NCBI GenBank assembly: GCA_002385675.1
Contig: DGDY01000187.1
Coordinates: 1,056 to 6,468, forward strand
Length of the DNA stretch: 5,413 nucleotides
Source of the DNA: Anaerolineales bacterium UBA3940
Lineage (GTDB): Bacteria; Chloroflexota; Anaerolineae; Aggregatilineales; UBA3940
Reading direction: 5' to 3'
Below are positions 1 to 5,413 of this stretch, one piece after another. How positions within the stretch are numbered: the first letter of the stretch is position 1; the number at the start of each line of letters is the position of its first letter. The position numbers and the translations under genes are program-made. The notes under the pieces were generated by a model, which worked only from the letters and a program-made list of their open reading frames with translations, ran no database searches and was not told where the DNA came from.

Positions 1-246
1 CTGACCACCTTCGTGGAGAACGGCACCCCACCCGCCGAGGTGCGGCGTCGCCGCGCGGGTGAGCTGGACTCCGGTCGCCGCAACTGGCAGATCACAGCGC
101 GGCCCGGCTCGCACGGCGCGTATGCCAGCCCGCCGCCCTGGACGATGACCATCGCCGATGTGGCCGAGGCGGGGCCGGGCTGCTACTACGAGAGCGTCCG
201 TGAGTGGGCGCGCTCTGTTCACAAGGCGCTGGAGGGCGTGCCGTAG
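1..246 (+). CDS. C-terminal fragment of an unidentified protein
   Basis: An open frame runs in from the left edge and ends at TAG (244-246), leaving 81 residues. A GTG at 13 could serve as a start, but the frame is open to position 1 and no ribosome binding site is visible, so this is most likely the tail of a longer gene. The fragment is soluble-looking, with an Arg-rich patch near residues 14-18 and a stretch with many Gly, Pro and aromatic residues (about 35-60), ending in an amphipathic, probably helical tail (about residues 60-80, with EWARSVHKALEG). I do not recognise the family and assign no function. A hairpin terminator follows 21 nt after the stop, which supports this being a genuine gene end and separates it from the GH26 gene downstream. 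Confidence 0.6.
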   Translation: MTTFVENGTPPAEVRRRRAGELDSGRRNWQITARPGSHGAYASPPPWTMTIADVAEAGPGCYYESVREWARSVHKALEGVP

Positions 247-267
247 GCTCAACATCAGCTAACTGTG

Positions 268-300
268 CGGGCCGGGCAAAAAGCCCGGCCTGTATGCTTC
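268..300 (+). terminator. Rho-independent-type terminator after the partial gene
   Basis: GGCCGGGC (270-277) and GCCCGGCC (283-290) form a perfect 8-bp stem around an AAAAA loop, extended by a G-T wobble and a C-G pair (268-269 with 291-292). The downstream stretch (TGTATGCTTCT) is only moderately T-rich, so the tail is imperfect. Its place between the stop at 246 and the promoter at 317 fits transcription termination. Confidence 0.75.
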
Positions 301-316
301 TCCCCGCCGAACTCAC

Positions 317-346
317 GTGACATCGCCGGGGCCGGGGCGCTATGAT
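317..346 (+). promoter_or_regulatory. Sigma70-type promoter for the GH26 lipoprotein gene
   Basis: GTGACA (317-322) matches the -35 consensus TTGACA at 5 of 6 positions, and TATGAT (341-346) matches the -10 consensus TATAAT at 5 of 6, with an 18-bp spacer. Transcription would begin near 353, giving a leader of about 39 nt before the GTG at 392. The site lies just after a terminator and before a ribosome binding site. The -35 element coincides with an upstream in-frame GTG (317), which argues against that codon as the start. Confidence 0.6.
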
Positions 347-381
347 CGGGGAGCCGTTATCTGTGGAAGCTGTGTGTCACT

Positions 382-387
382 GGAGAG
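382..387 (+). promoter_or_regulatory. Ribosome binding site that decides the GH26 start
   Basis: GGAGAG at 382-387 lies 4 nt before GTG 392. It supports starting at 392, where the product begins directly with a lipoprotein signal peptide, over the in-frame GTG at 317. Confidence 0.55.
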
Positions 388-391
388 CGCC

Positions 392-1564
392 GTGCACTTA
401 TCCCGATTGGTGCTGATCGTGGCAGGGCTGCTCGTGCTGCTCACCGCCTGCGCCCAACCTGCCCCCGAAGAAACGCCCACGCCGACTCCGACCATCACCC
501 CTGCGCCGGAGCAGCCGACCCCCGCGCCGACGGGCACGCCACCAGCGACGCCGACCACTGCGCCTGCACCGGCAGTCACGCCGACGCCCGAAACTGCCCG
601 CGAACAGCTCCTTGCCCGCATTGAGAGCCTCCCTGAAGGGCATTTCCTCGTCGGGCAGTGGGGTATTTTCGGCGATGGCCACACGCCGGAAACCGCCGAC
701 GAGCACCTTGAGGAGCTGTACGAGATGACCGGCCATTACCCCGCCATGACGGGCGCGGACTTCGGCGCGGTGTCCGCCACGCCGCAGGAAGTCACAGACT
801 GGCTCATCGACAAGCACCGTGAGGGCTACATCGTCGCGGCGAGCTATCACATGCGGAACCCGGTTACGGGCGGCTGGGTGGACGACACCGACCTCGGTGG
901 GCAGACGCTGTGCGACATCCCTGAGAACGAAGCCTATCAGGAGGATGTCGAGGCGCTGGCGGGCTATCTCCAGCAGCTAGAGGATGCCGGCGTCGTGCTG
1001 CTGTGGCGGCCCTTCCACGAGATGAACGGAAGCTGGTTCTGGTGGGGCTTCGAGAACCATGACGACTGCTTCGATGACCTCTGGCGGGACCTGTACACGC
1101 GCCTCGTCGACGAGCACGGGCTGGATAACCTGCTGTGGGTCTACTCGCCGAACGCCCCCTCCGGCGACGGCAGCCGCGACTTCCTCATGAGCGGCTACCC
1201 CGGCGACGAGTACGTGGACATCGTCGGGCTGGACAAGTACGGTGCATGCCACGACGACCCGCTCGACCTCGACATCGGCTATGACGAACTGCTGGAAACC
1301 GGCAAGCTGTTCATGCTCAACGAGTTCGGCGGGCGCGATACCGGGCCCAGCGAACTCGACGAGCCGTGCAGCCTGCAGGACATCCTCGACGGGGTGGCCG
1401 AGCACTACCCGGAAGTGAAGGGCATCATGTTCTGGGAGTGGGTGTGGGCCCTCAGCAGCGACGATTACACCGGGCAGCGCGCGTTTATGAACCACAGCGC
1501 GGTCCTCTCGCGTGATGATCCGGCATGGGAGCGCGCCGGGCGAGACAGCGAGCCTAACCCCTAG
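392..1564 (+). CDS. GH26-family glycoside hydrolase lipoprotein (probable endo-beta-1,4-mannanase)
   Basis: This gene encodes 390 residues from GTG 392. Residues 1-20 are a lipoprotein signal peptide: Arg5, a hydrophobic core and the lipobox L17-T-A-C20, with Ala at +2. Residues 23-66 are a Thr/Pro-rich linker, and about 70-380 form the catalytic (beta/alpha)8 domain. GH26 hallmarks are visible: GHYPAMTGADFG (about 114-125), SYHMRNP (151-157), WRPFHEMNGSWFWWG with the likely acid/base Glu210, YVDIVGLDKYG (274-284), and LNEFGG with the likely nucleophile Glu311. Four cysteines in the catalytic domain (174, 226, 286, 326) could form disulfides, as expected for an exported enzyme. GH26 is mainly beta-mannanase, but lichenase, beta-1,3-xylanase and exo-acting members exist, so the substrate is inferred. 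It has its own promoter and is probably monocistronic. No carbohydrate-binding module is seen. Confidence 0.88.
   Translation: MHLSRLVLIVAGLLVLLTACAQPAPEETPTPTPTITPAPEQPTPAPTGTPPATPTTAPAPAVTPTPETAREQLLARIESLPEGHFLVGQWGIFGDGHTPETADEHLEELYEMTGHYPAMTGADFGAVSATPQEVTDWLIDKHREGYIVAASYHMRNPVTGGWVDDTDLGGQTLCDIPENEAYQEDVEALAGYLQQLEDAGVVLLWRPFHEMNGSWFWWGFENHDDCFDDLWRDLYTRLVDEHGLDNLLWVYSPNAPSGDGSRDFLMSGYPGDEYVDIVGLDKYGACHDDPLDLDIGYDELLETGKLFMLNEFGGRDTGPSELDEPCSLQDILDGVAEHYPEVKGIMFWEWVWALSSDDYTGQRAFMNHSAVLSRDDPAWERAGRDSEPNP
458..589 (+). repeat. Low-complexity Thr/Pro linker-coding tract
   Basis: This tract encodes residues 23-66 of the GH26 lipoprotein, almost entirely Pro, Thr and Ala with repeated TP and PAP units. 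It would act as an extended tether lifting the catalytic domain off the lipid anchor. The degenerate CCG/ACG/CCC pattern keeps other frames open and creates spurious antisense ORFs here. Confidence 0.8.
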
Positions 1565-1612
1565 CTTGAAGCAAAGCCACGGCTGCCGCCTTTTATCCTT
1601 CCAATCTCCCCG

Positions 1613-1658
1613 TTCACACCGTTTGTGAAAAATATCACCCATTAGGGTGAGATCACAC
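1613..1658. promoter_or_regulatory. Clustered operator: five alternating TCAC/GTGA half-sites
   Basis: The half-sites are TCAC 1614-1617, GTGA 1625-1628, TCAC 1635-1638, GTGA 1647-1650 and TCAC 1653-1656. They pair into overlapping inverted repeats: TTCACA-N5-TGTGAA (1613-1629, perfect), TGTGA-N6-TCACC (1624-1639, one base off the CRP-type consensus TGTGA-N6-TCACA), TCACCC-N4-GGGTGA (1635-1650, perfect) and GTGA-N2-TCAC (1647-1656, perfect). Their centres lie about 10.5, 11 and 9 bp apart, close to one helical turn. The position, about 180 nt upstream of dmsA, suggests control of the dms operon, possibly by a CRP/FNR-family regulator. The regulator's identity is inference, and part of the array could also fold in RNA. 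Confidence 0.5.
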
Positions 1659-1800
1659 TCCCCCTGAGAGCGACGACTCGCATCCGAGGGTAGGTTAACC
1701 TGATGCTGCGAGACTGGGACTCGCAAAGCTGGCGCACACGCCGCGCTGGAGGGCAGGAGGCGGCGCGGCAAGCTCCCAGACGTTCCCGGACCCGGAACGT
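1644..1800 (+). other. Potentially structured 5' leader of dmsA
   Basis: Several complementary segments could fold in the transcript. AGGG-T-GAG (1644-1651) pairs with CTC-C-CCCT (1658-1665) with one mismatch. TGCGAG (1707-1712) pairs with CTCGCA (1720-1725), or alternatively with CTCGCA at 1677-1682. GGCG (1731-1734) pairs with CGCC (1739-1742) around CACA, competing with GCCGCGC (1740-1746) pairing GCGCGGC (1763-1769). ACGTTCC (1780-1786) pairs with GGAACGT (1794-1800). The loop segment CTGGGA (1714-1719) is also complementary to TCCCAG (1774-1779), a possible pseudoknot. Short complementarities are expected by chance in GC-rich DNA, so a functional RNA is not established. I do not recognise a known riboswitch class. 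Confidence 0.25.
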
Positions 1801-1825
1801 TCAGGCTGATCGACCAGAAACCTGT

Positions 1826-1833
1826 AAGGAGGA
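1826..1833 (+). promoter_or_regulatory. Strong ribosome binding site of dmsA
   Basis: AAGGAGGA is a near-ideal Shine-Dalgarno sequence 7 nt before GTG 1841. It fixes the start and places the Tat signal motif at residues 17-25. Confidence 0.9.
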
Positions 1834-1840
1834 TTATCAC

Positions 1841-4267
1841 GTGAGTGATAACGAAATTATCAAGAAAACCATCACAGACACGGCGCTCAACCGGCGCAGC
1901 TTCCTCAAGTGGAGCGCTGCGCTGAGCGGCACCGCTGTGCTGGCAAGCAGCACCGGTGCGGGCCTGACTTCGGGCCTGAAGAAGGTACAGGCCGCCCCCC
2001 GGGCAGCCCAGAGCAAGATCGTGACGACAAGCTGCTACCACAACTGCGGTGGTCGCTGCATCCTCAAGGCTGAGGTGAAGGACGGCGCGATTGTCCGCCT
2101 GCTGCCCGACACTGACCCCGATGAGCACCCGATTGACAACCCCCGTGCCATCCCGTGCGTGCGGGGTCGCTCGCAGATCCGGCGCGTGTACTCCGCCGAG
2201 CGCCTCAAGTACCCCATGAAGCGCGTCGGCAAGCGCGGCGAGGGCAAGTTCGAGCGCATCTCCTGGGATGAGGCGCTGGACACCATCGCCAGCGAGATGA
2301 TCCGTATCAAGGAGAAGTACGGCAACGAGGCCTTCTATTATCACTATGCCTCCGGCCAGATTGCCGGCGGTATCGACTCGACGTACAAGGGCGCCGGCCC
2401 GCTGGCACGCCTCCTGCACATGTTTGGCGGCTACGTCAACTTCTATGGCACGTACAGCACCGCCTGCTATAGCGCGGCGACACCCTACATCACCGGCTCC
2501 GCCTCGAACAACTCCGCCGACGACGTGCTGAACTCCAAGCTCGTCGTGCTGTGGTCCGATAACCCGCTTGTGACCCGCAACGGTGGCAAGGGCAAGGGCT
2601 ATCACCTGCTGATGGCGAAGGAAAACGGCACGCGGTTCATCGTCGTTGACCCGCGCCTGACCGACACCGCCATCGCGCTGGAGGCCGAGTGGGTCCCCAT
2701 CAACCCCGGCACCGACGTGGCGCTGATTGCCGCGCTGGCCTACGTGATGATCGAAGAGGACCTCTACGACAAGGAATTTGTCCAGAAGTACACCGTCGGC
2801 TTCAGCGAGGACAACCTGCCCGAGGGCGCGCCCCCGAACAGCTCGTGGATGGCCTACGTGATGGGCGACGCCGACGGCGAGCCCAAGACGCCGGAGTGGG
2901 CCGAGCCGATCACCGGCATCCCCGCCGACCGTATCCGCACGCTTGCCCGCGACATCGCGCTCACCAAGCCCTGCGCTCTCTTCCAGGGTTGGGGTATGCA
3001 GCGCCGCGCCTACGGCGAGCAGCCCGTGCGTGCGCTGCCCATCCTGGCCGCTATGACGGGCAACATCGGCGTCAAGGGCGGCAGCACCGGTATGGCAATC
3101 GGTGGTGGTGCCAGCATCCGCATGGGCAGCTTCCCGGCGGGCGAGAACCCCATCACGGCGACCATCTCCGTGTACATGTGGCCCGACTTCATCACTCGCG
3201 GCAAGGAGATGACCTCCGGCCCGCGTGACCGCATCAAGGGCGCGGACAAGCTCAACCAGAACATGAAGTTCATGCTCAACTGGGCGGGCAACGCGCTTAT
3301 CAACCAGCACTCGGATGTCAACGGCACCGCAAAGATCCTGCAGGATGAGAGCATGCTGGAGTTCATCCTCGTCGGCGATGTGGTGATGACGCCGAGCGCC
3401 CGCTTTGCGGACATCCTGCTGCCTGACTGCACCAGCTTCGAGGTGGACAACATCATCACCGGCACCGGTGAGGGCCGCGCGAACTTCGCGGTGTTCAGCC
3501 ACAAGCTGGTTGGCCCGATGTTCGAGGCGCGCGACGTGCTCTGGATTGCCGAGCAGCTTGCCGACCGCCTGGGCATGGGCGAGGAGTTCCGCGCCGGGCA
3601 CAACTCGCGTGAGGACTGGCTGCGCGAGATGGTCGACGTGGCTCGCGAGAACGACCCGAACTTCCCGACCTACGAGGAGTTCAAGGAGAAGGGCGTCTAC
3701 AAGGTTACGGGCCAGGGCCAGTCGGTTGCCTTCCTGGACTTCATCGAGGACCCGGAGGCCAACCCGCTCCCGACCGAGACCGGCAAGATCGAAATCTTCT
3801 CGCCGTACCTGTACGCGCAGAACGACCCGGAGGAGATCCCGGCCATTCCGAAGTACATCCCGGAGTGGGAGGGCGTCAGCGACCCGCTGCGTGACACCTA
3901 TCCGCTGATGATGATTGGTTCGCACGCCATCCAGCGCTCGCACTCGACGTTTGACAACGTGGACTACCTCCAGGAAGCGCACCCGCAGGTTGTCTGGATC
4001 AACCCCCGCGACGCGGCTGAGCGCGGTATCCAGAACGGCGACATGGTCCGTGTCTTCAATGACCGTGGTACGGTGATGCTCCCGGCGTTCGTCACGCCGC
4101 GAATCCGCCCTGGCGTGGTCAACATCCCGCAGGGTGCCTGGTACACGCCCGATGCCAACGGCGTCGATATTCGCGGCTGCGTCAACACGCTGACCAAGTA
4201 TCACCCCACCCCCTTTGCGAAGGGCAACCCGCAGCACACCAACCTGGTGCAGGTTGAGAAGGCATAA
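1841..4267 (+). CDS. dmsA: DMSO reductase catalytic subunit A (Mo-bis-MGD, Tat-exported)
   Basis: The 808-residue product is close in length to E. coli DmsA. It should reduce DMSO or a related S-/N-oxide at a Mo-bis(MGD) site outside the cytoplasm, using electrons from DmsB. The N-terminus has a twin-arginine signal (N17-R-R-S-F-L-K23), a hydrophobic stretch and a likely cleavage site after VQA (49-51). Four cysteines (C65-x3-C69-x3-C73-x32-C106) would bind the FS0 [4Fe-4S] cluster, followed by the DmsA-like RLKYPMKRVG. GTYST gives Ser206 as the expected Mo ligand, placing it with the Ser-liganded DMSO reductases rather than Cys-liganded PsrA/PhsA. MTGNIGVKGG and the C-terminal dinucleotide-binding domain (about 685-805, ending LAKGNP-like FAKGNPQHTNLVQVEK) are typical of DmsA/YnfE. 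The sequence does not prove the in vivo substrate. It is the first gene of a tight operon; no DmsD/TorD chaperone gene is in view. Confidence 0.93.
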   Translation: MSDNEIIKKTITDTALNRRSFLKWSAALSGTAVLASSTGAGLTSGLKKVQAAPRAAQSKIVTTSCYHNCGGRCILKAEVKDGAIVRLLPDTDPDEHPIDNPRAIPCVRGRSQIRRVYSAERLKYPMKRVGKRGEGKFERISWDEALDTIASEMIRIKEKYGNEAFYYHYASGQIAGGIDSTYKGAGPLARLLHMFGGYVNFYGTYSTACYSAATPYITGSASNNSADDVLNSKLVVLWSDNPLVTRNGGKGKGYHLLMAKENGTRFIVVDPRLTDTAIALEAEWVPINPGTDVALIAALAYVMIEEDLYDKEFVQKYTVGFSEDNLPEGAPPNSSWMAYVMGDADGEPKTPEWAEPITGIPADRIRTLARDIALTKPCALFQGWGMQRRAYGEQPVRALPILAAMTGNIGVKGGSTGMAIGGGASIRMGSFPAGENPITATISVYMWPDFITRGKEMTSGPRDRIKGADKLNQNMKFMLNWAGNALINQHSDVNGTAKILQDESMLEFILVGDVVMTPSARFADILLPDCTSFEVDNIITGTGEGRANFAVFSHKLVGPMFEARDVLWIAEQLADRLGMGEEFRAGHNSREDWLREMVDVARENDPNFPTYEEFKEKGVYKVTGQGQSVAFLDFIEDPEANPLPTETGKIEIFSPYLYAQNDPEEIPAIPKYIPEWEGVSDPLRDTYPLMMIGSHAIQRSHSTFDNVDYLQEAHPQVVWINPRDAAERGIQNGDMVRVFNDRGTVMLPAFVTPRIRPGVVNIPQGAWYTPDANGVDIRGCVNTLTKYHPTPFAKGNPQHTNLVQVEKA

Positions 4268-4271
4268 GGAG
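4266..4271 (+). promoter_or_regulatory. Ribosome binding site of dmsB
   Basis: AAGGAG overlaps the last two bases of the dmsA stop codon and lies 6 nt before ATG 4278. This suits coupled translation and fixes the DmsB start, excluding the in-frame upstream codon at 4215 inside dmsA. Confidence 0.85.
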
Positions 4272-4277
4272 TTCGAC

Positions 4278-4904
4278 ATGGGTAAGCAACTAGGTTTCTA
4301 CGTCGATCTGGGCAAGTGCACGGGCTGCAAGGCCTGCCAGATCGCGTGCAAGGACAACAGCAACCTGCCCCTCGGTGTGAACTACCGCCGTGTTGTGCAG
4401 TACACCGGCGGCGACTGGGTGCAGGACGGCGACCTGTACATCCCGGCGGGCGTGTACACCTACTACGTCTCCGTGGCGTGCATGCACTGTGCGAACCCGC
4501 TGTGCGTGGAAGGCTGCCCGACCGGTGCGATGTACAAGCGGGAAGAGGACGGCGTCGTCCTCATCGACCCCTCGAAGTGCGTCGGCTGCCGCTACTGCGA
4601 GTGGGCCTGCCCGTACGGCGCGCCGCAGTTCGATGCCGAGGCCGGCATCATGACCAAGTGTGACTTCTGCGTGGACGAGCAGGCTGCGGGCGAGAAGCCT
4701 GTCTGCGTCGCGGGGTGCCCCTTCCGCGCGCTGGACTACGGCGACATCGACGAGCTGCGGGCCAAGTATGGCGACTTCGCCGACCCGGCCCCGCTCCCCG
4801 ACCCCTCGATCACCCGTCCGTCTGTTGTGTTCTCGCCGCATAAGAACACGCGGACCAGCAAGGCGGCAGACGGGCAAGTTATGAACGTTGAGGAGGCAAT
4901 CTAA
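4278..4904 (+). CDS. dmsB: DMSO reductase iron-sulfur subunit B (four [4Fe-4S])
   Basis: The product has 208 residues, close to the roughly 205 of E. coli DmsB. It passes electrons from the quinol site of DmsC to DmsA. All 16 cluster cysteines are present in four groups: C14/17/20/24, C68/71/76/80, C101/104/107/111 and C128/131/143/147. The motif CVGCRYCEWACPYGAPQ (101-117) is characteristic of the DmsB/NrfC-type ferredoxin family. It has no signal peptide or membrane segment, consistent with co-export bound to the Tat-directed DmsA. The last 35 residues or so are polar and cysteine-free, probably the region contacting the partner subunits. The gene lies 10 nt after dmsA, and its TAA shares one base with the dmsC ATG. 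Confidence 0.94.
   Translation: MGKQLGFYVDLGKCTGCKACQIACKDNSNLPLGVNYRRVVQYTGGDWVQDGDLYIPAGVYTYYVSVACMHCANPLCVEGCPTGAMYKREEDGVVLIDPSKCVGCRYCEWACPYGAPQFDAEAGIMTKCDFCVDEQAAGEKPVCVAGCPFRALDYGDIDELRAKYGDFADPAPLPDPSITRPSVVFSPHKNTRTSKAADGQVMNVEEAI
4891..4896 (+). promoter_or_regulatory. Ribosome binding site of dmsC
   Basis: AGGAGG within the last codons of dmsB lies 7 nt before ATG 4904. With the TAATG stop/start overlap it indicates translational coupling of dmsB and dmsC. Confidence 0.85.
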
Positions 4905-5413
4905 TGCAAACCGCTGAATGGGCGCTTGTCATCTATACGATCCTGATCCAGATGGCCGTCGGTGCCTTCCTCATCCTGGGTGCGATGCACGTGCTGGCGT
5001 ACCGGAAGGCGGGCGCAGAAGAAGCCGACCGCCTCAGCGACCGCGCGCTGTACGCCATCGGCCCGGTGGTGGTCATCGGCGTCCTGGCCTCGATGCTTCA
5101 CCTGGGCAATCCGCTGAACAGCTACAAGGTGCTGTCCAACATCGGCTCGTCGTGGCTGAGCCGTGAGATCGCCATGACCATCCTCTTCGGTGGGCTGGGC
5201 GCGGTGTTTGCCCTATTGCAGTGGCGCAAGATCGGCAGCTTCGCCGTGCGGACCGTCGTCGCCGTGCTGACGGCTATTGCCGGTATCGGGCTGGTCTTCA
5301 GCATGTCGCAGATCTACATGCTGCCGACGCAGCCCGCGTGGAACACGTTTGGCACCCCGGTGCAGTTCTTCACCACGGCGCTGCTGCTTGGCTCGCTGGC
5401 GGTGGGTGCGGCG
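4904..5413 (+). CDS. dmsC: DMSO reductase membrane anchor subunit C (partial, 5' part)
   Basis: The first 170 residues are present and the frame is open at the right edge; E. coli DmsC is about 287 residues, so roughly 60% is visible. It anchors DmsAB in the membrane and oxidises menaquinol. Hydrophobic helices lie at about residues 6-31, 49-67, 88-106 and 113-139, with a fifth starting near 155. Family landmarks are EWALVIYTILIQMAVGAFL (5-23), SMLHLGNPLNSYKVL (63-77), SSWLSREI (82-89) and IYMLPTQPAWNT (137-148). His66 in the LHLGNP motif probably corresponds to the E. coli DmsC histidine (His65) implicated in quinol binding. The ATG overlaps the dmsB stop by 1 nt. Downstream maturation genes, if any, lie outside the window. 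Confidence 0.92.
   Translation, partial: MQTAEWALVIYTILIQMAVGAFLILGAMHVLAYRKAGAEEADRLSDRALYAIGPVVVIGVLASMLHLGNPLNSYKVLSNIGSSWLSREIAMTILFGGLGAVFALLQWRKIGSFAVRTVVAVLTAIAGIGLVFSMSQIYMLPTQPAWNTFGTPVQFFTTALLLGSLAVGAA

Larger units (their letters stand above)
1565..1840 (+). promoter_or_regulatory. Intergenic control region and leader of the dms operon
   Basis: These 276 nt separate the GH26 stop from the dmsA start and hold no credible gene. The part at 1565-1612 is plain; a T-rich run (1591-1600) follows GC-rich sequence, but I see no stable terminator stem. The array of TCAC/GTGA inverted repeats at 1613-1658 comes next. From 1659 to 1825 there are several inverted repeats, including AGGTTAACCT (1692-1701) and a direct repeat GACTCGCA (1675-1682 and 1718-1725). 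No strong -35/-10 pair is evident; TAGGTT (1691-1696) is at best a weak -10. An in-frame ATG at 1703 would add 46 unlikely residues to DmsA and is not used. Confidence 0.6.

Noticed and set aside
1575..1600. A terminator after the GH26 gene
   Set aside because: A T-rich run follows GC-rich sequence, but the only stems seen (AGCC/GGCT with a 2-nt gap, GGC/GCC) are too short to be stable.
1635..1650. A NarL/NarP-type 7-2-7 site in CACCCAT/GGGTGA
   Set aside because: CACCCAT resembles a NarL heptamer, but the opposite half-site is not at the 2-bp spacing required by the 7-2-7 arrangement. The TCAC/GTGA palindromes explain the sequence better.
1644..1740. TPP riboswitch-like words: CTGAGAG (1664-1670) after a hairpin, and AACCTGAT (1697-1704)
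   Set aside because: The conserved GGGG before the hairpin, the CCC partner strand in the right order and the TAAT-N-CCAGCG-type segment after ACCTGAT are missing, and no thiamine gene is present. The resemblance is probably chance.
1703..1840. An earlier ATG start for dmsA at 1703
   Set aside because: It would add 46 Arg-rich residues in front of a normal Tat signal peptide, and a near-perfect ribosome binding site lies directly before GTG 1841.
3405..3908. A plus-strand open frame of 167 codons inside dmsA
   Set aside because: It is an out-of-frame reading of the dmsA coding sequence with a Thr/Arg/Ser-rich, low-complexity translation and no domain.
977..4279. A 1100-codon open frame on the minus strand covering the GH26 3' end, the intergenic region and dmsA
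   Set aside because: It lies antisense to clearly identified genes. Its translation is rich in Val, Arg, Ala, His and Asp with no recognisable domain, as expected of a shadow frame in GC-rich coding DNA.

Overview
The window is GC-rich bacterial DNA with every supported gene on the + strand. It holds the 3' end of an unidentified gene, a secreted GH26-type glycoside hydrolase lipoprotein, and the start of a dmsABC operon for a membrane-bound, molybdenum-dependent DMSO reductase. The dmsC gene is cut by the right edge. The host is a respiring, facultative or anaerobic bacterium. A lipoprotein with a long Thr/Pro 'TPTP' linker, GC-rich sequence and GTG starts would fit Chloroflexota (Anaerolineae-like), but this is only a stylistic inference and no phylogenetic marker is present.

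Layout: 1-246 is the C-terminal end of an unknown protein, closed by a clear GC hairpin terminator (268-292). A good sigma70-type promoter (317-346) then leads into the GH26 lipoprotein (GTG at 392 to 1564). A 276-nt gap (1565-1840) contains no gene but has dense structure. At 1613-1658 there are five alternating TCAC/GTGA half-sites forming four overlapping inverted repeats, one of them close to a CRP-type site (TGTGA-N6-TCACC). After it comes a leader with several potential RNA hairpins (about 1644-1800), then a strong ribosome binding site. The dms operon follows: dmsA (1841-4267), dmsB (4278-4904) and dmsC (4904 to beyond 5413), with a 10-nt gap and then a 1-nt TAATG overlap.

How the genes work together: DmsC is expected to oxidise menaquinol in the membrane, DmsB carries electrons through four [4Fe-4S] clusters, and DmsA, a Tat substrate with a [4Fe-4S] cluster and a Mo-bis(MGD) site, reduces DMSO or a related S-/N-oxide outside the cytoplasm. 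The GH26 enzyme is a separate transcription unit for extracellular polysaccharide breakdown and has no evident functional tie to dms.

The enzymes are recognisable, known families. The part that looks least explained is the 1565-1840 intergenic region: a compact operator array plus a potentially structured leader in front of a respiratory operon.
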